DNA from: Burkholderia sp. Bp9142
GTDB taxonomy: Bacteria > Pseudomonadota > Gammaproteobacteria > Burkholderiales > Burkholderiaceae
Direction: 5' to 3'
DNA: 64,000 nt
Assembly: GCF_003853415.1 (NCBI RefSeq)
Contig: NZ_QTPP01000024.1
Span: 53,941 to 117,940 of the forward strand
Of the stretch, positions 62,416 through 64,000 are shown one piece after another (the first letter of the stretch is position 1; each line of letters opens with the position of its first letter). The notes beneath the pieces are model-generated. The model saw nothing but the letters and a program-made list of their open reading frames with translations, had not been told where the DNA came from and made no database searches. The position numbers and the translations under genes are program-made.

Positions 62416-63531
62416 TCAGTGGCCCGTCTTCAGTTGCGCCCACAGACGGTTCTCGAGGCGCAGGATGTCGGCCGGCATCGGCTTCATCAGCACCATCTTC
62501 TTCAGCACGTCCTCGGGCGGGTAGACGGTCGGGTCCTGCGCGACGGCCGGCGTGACGAACTGATGCGCGGCCTTGTTCGCGGTCGGGTAGAACACCGTGT
62601 TGGTGATCGCCGCGTTGACCTTCGCGTCGGACACGTAGTTGATCCACTTCAGCGCGGCCTCGGGGTGCGGTGCATCCTTCGGGATCACCATCACGTCGAA
62701 CCACAGCAAGCCGCCTTCCTTCGGGTTCGCGAACTTGATGTCATACGCGCGCTTCGCTTCCGACGAGCGGCGGTGCGCGATGCCGATGTCGCCGGACCAG
62801 CCGAGCGCGACGCACACGTCGTTGTTCGCGAGGTCGTTGATGTAGCCGGACGAGTTGAACTGGGTGATGTACGGGCGGACTTTCTTCAGGACTTCGAACG
62901 CGGCCTGGTAGTCGCCGGGATTCTTGCTGTTCGGATCCTTGCCCATGTACTGCAGCGTGGCCGCGAACACGTCGACGGCCTGGTCGAGGAACGACACGCC
63001 GCAGCTCTTCAGCTTTTCCATGTTGGCCGGATCGAACACCAGCGCCCAGCTGTCGACGGGCGCCTTGTCGCCGAGCACCTTCTTCACCGCCTGCGCGTTG
63101 TAGCCGATGCCGTCCGTGCCGTAGGCCCACGGAACGCCGTACTGGTTGCCCGGGTCGGCATCCGAGATCATCTTCATCAGCAGCGGATCGAGGTTCGCGA
63201 GGTTCGGGATCTTCGACTTGTCGAGCTTCTGATACACGCCGGCCTGGATCTGCTTGGCCATGTAGTTCGACGTCGGCACGACGATGTCGTAGCCCGAGCT
63301 GCCCGCCAGCAGCTTCGCCTGCAGCGTGTCGTCGCTGTCGTAGTTGTCGTACTTGACGTGGATGCCCGTCTGTTTCTGGAAGTTCGGGATCGTGTCGGGC
63401 GCGATGTAGTCGGACCAGTTGTAGATGTTCAACTCGTCGGCATGCGCCGACGGGCTGGCGACCGACGTGAACGCGGCAGCAGCGGCAAGGGCCGCGACGG
63501 AACAGGCCTGGCGAAGAAAGCTGGAACGCAT
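62416..63531 (-). CDS. potF: periplasmic putrescine-binding protein PotF-like
   Basis: A 371-residue binding protein with signal peptide MRSSFLRQACSVAALAAAAAF ... SAHA. The mature start DELNIYNWSDYIAPDTIPNFQKQTGIHVKYDNYDSDDTLQAKLLAGSSGYDIVVPTSNYMAKQIQAGVYQKLD is the PotF/PotD family signature, with the Trp-Ser-Asp of the polyamine site. WAYGTDGIGYN and GWSGDIGIA are further site segments. It matches PotF (370) in length, so putrescine is preferred over spermidine; agmatine or cadaverine are possible. The start at 63531 is set by the signal peptide. Confidence 0.93.
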   Translation of the reverse strand: MRSSFLRQACSVAALAAAAAFTSVASPSAHADELNIYNWSDYIAPDTIPNFQKQTGIHVKYDNYDSDDTLQAKLLAGSSGYDIVVPTSNYMAKQIQAGVYQKLDKSKIPNLANLDPLLMKMISDADPGNQYGVPWAYGTDGIGYNAQAVKKVLGDKAPVDSWALVFDPANMEKLKSCGVSFLDQAVDVFAATLQYMGKDPNSKNPGDYQAAFEVLKKVRPYITQFNSSGYINDLANNDVCVALGWSGDIGIAHRRSSEAKRAYDIKFANPKEGGLLWFDVMVIPKDAPHPEAALKWINYVSDAKVNAAITNTVFYPTANKAAHQFVTPAVAQDPTVYPPEDVLKKMVLMKPMPADILRLENRLWAQLKTGH

Positions 63532-63604
63532 GGTGGAATTCCCCTGGATGATGGTGGCGTGCGGGTGGCGTGCGGCGCCCGCCGCACGCCTGTAGGCAAT
63601 GTCG

Positions 63605-64000
63605 TTACGAAAGGCCCAGTTGCCGGGCGGTCGCATCGACGGCCGTCTTCGCCTTCGATACGAGTTCATCGATTTCCTGGCGCGAGATCACGAGCGGCGG
63701 CGACAGCAGCATCCGGTCGCCGGTCGCACGCATGATCAGGTTGCCGTTGAAGCAGAAGTCGCGGCAGATCGTGCCGACGTCGCCGCCGTTCGCGAAGCGC
63801 CGGCGTTCGGCTGGCGCTTCGGCGAGCTGCAGGCTCGCGACCATCCCATGGCCGTGCACTTCGCCGACGATCGGGTGACGCGCGAAGGTTTCGCGCATCA
63901 GCGCCTGGAAGTACGGGCCCGTATCGTGCTTCACGCGCTCGACGATTCCTTCGTCGCGCAGCAGCTTCAGGTTCGCGACCGCAACCGCCGCCGCGACCGG
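63605..64000 (-). CDS. class III aminotransferase, C-terminal part (cut by the window edge)
   Basis: The last 131 residues of a PLP-dependent aminotransferase; the frame is open to the right end of the window, so the start and the catalytic Lys lie outside. The visible part (ANLKLLRDEGIVERVKHDTGPYF, GEVHGHGMVASLQLAE, CFNGNLIMRATGDRMLLSPPLVISRQEIDELVSKAKTAVD) matches the small domain of putrescine- or polyamine-pyruvate aminotransferases (SpuC type). It stands just before potF, 74 nt upstream in the transcript sense, and would remove an amino group from the imported diamine. Confidence 0.85.
   Translation of the reverse strand, partial: PVAAAVAVANLKLLRDEGIVERVKHDTGPYFQALMRETFARHPIVGEVHGHGMVASLQLAEAPAERRRFANGGDVGTICRDFCFNGNLIMRATGDRMLLSPPLVISRQEIDELVSKAKTAVDATARQLGLS

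Overview
The window is a high-G+C chromosomal segment with dense, intact genes, short intergenic gaps and proteins that read as close to Burkholderia sensu stricto. The cepacia complex is most likely, inferred from protein character and gene content only. Pointers are the two-gene chromate transporter, a Gram-negative porin of the Burkholderia type, beta-proteobacterial Fpr, HiPIP, and a complete flg cluster with flgMN and flgA divergent from flgB-J. I saw no insertion sequence, prophage, CRISPR array, rRNA or tRNA. Nearly all genes look vertically inherited core genes. The many long overlapping ORFs on opposite strands are a by-product of the base composition.

Layout. 0-9 kb: an amino acid permease, a NarL-type two-component pair, ferredoxin-NADP reductase (fpr), an EEP-family hydrolase with a small periplasmic protein, a stand-alone Lon-like AAA ATPase, an L-2-hydroxyglutarate oxidase-like flavoprotein and a Tat-exported HiPIP. 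9-18 kb: an MFS symporter, then a complete dipeptide ABC operon (dppABCDF) running into a TraB/GumN gene, followed by a 561-bp gap that looks like it encodes a small RNA. 18-22 kb: the 5-oxoprolinase operon pxpBCA, divergent from a MarR-like regulator across a palindrome. 21.6-30.4 kb: housekeeping genes (5-formyl-THF cyclo-ligase, lytic transglycosylase, NDUFA9-like protein, glutathione S-transferase, cca, an XRE-cupin regulator and an aminopeptidase P).

30.4-45 kb is the flagellar rod-hook region: flgN, flgM and flgA on the minus strand; flgBCDEFGHIJ, a YcgR-type brake and flgKL on the plus strand. Three sigma-28 (FliA) promoters can be read directly, in front of flgMN, ycgR and flgKL. This gives the usual order: rod, hook and rings first, then the late genes with anti-sigma factor FlgM, chaperone FlgN, hook-associated proteins and the c-di-GMP brake.

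45-54.7 kb: a uracil/xanthine permease, a GcvA-like LysR regulator divergent from the chromate transporter pair, a porin, a small unknown protein, glutathione reductase, and a three-gene operon of lipoproteins (CsgG-like, DUF4810, DUF799/GNA1162-like) whose function is not settled. 54.8-64 kb: a putrescine block, all on the minus strand: aminotransferase (cut by the window edge), PotF, PotG, PotH, PotI, a DUF3138 outer-membrane protein and two tandem PuuB-like amine oxidases. Together these suggest uptake through both membranes followed by oxidation of putrescine or a related polyamine.
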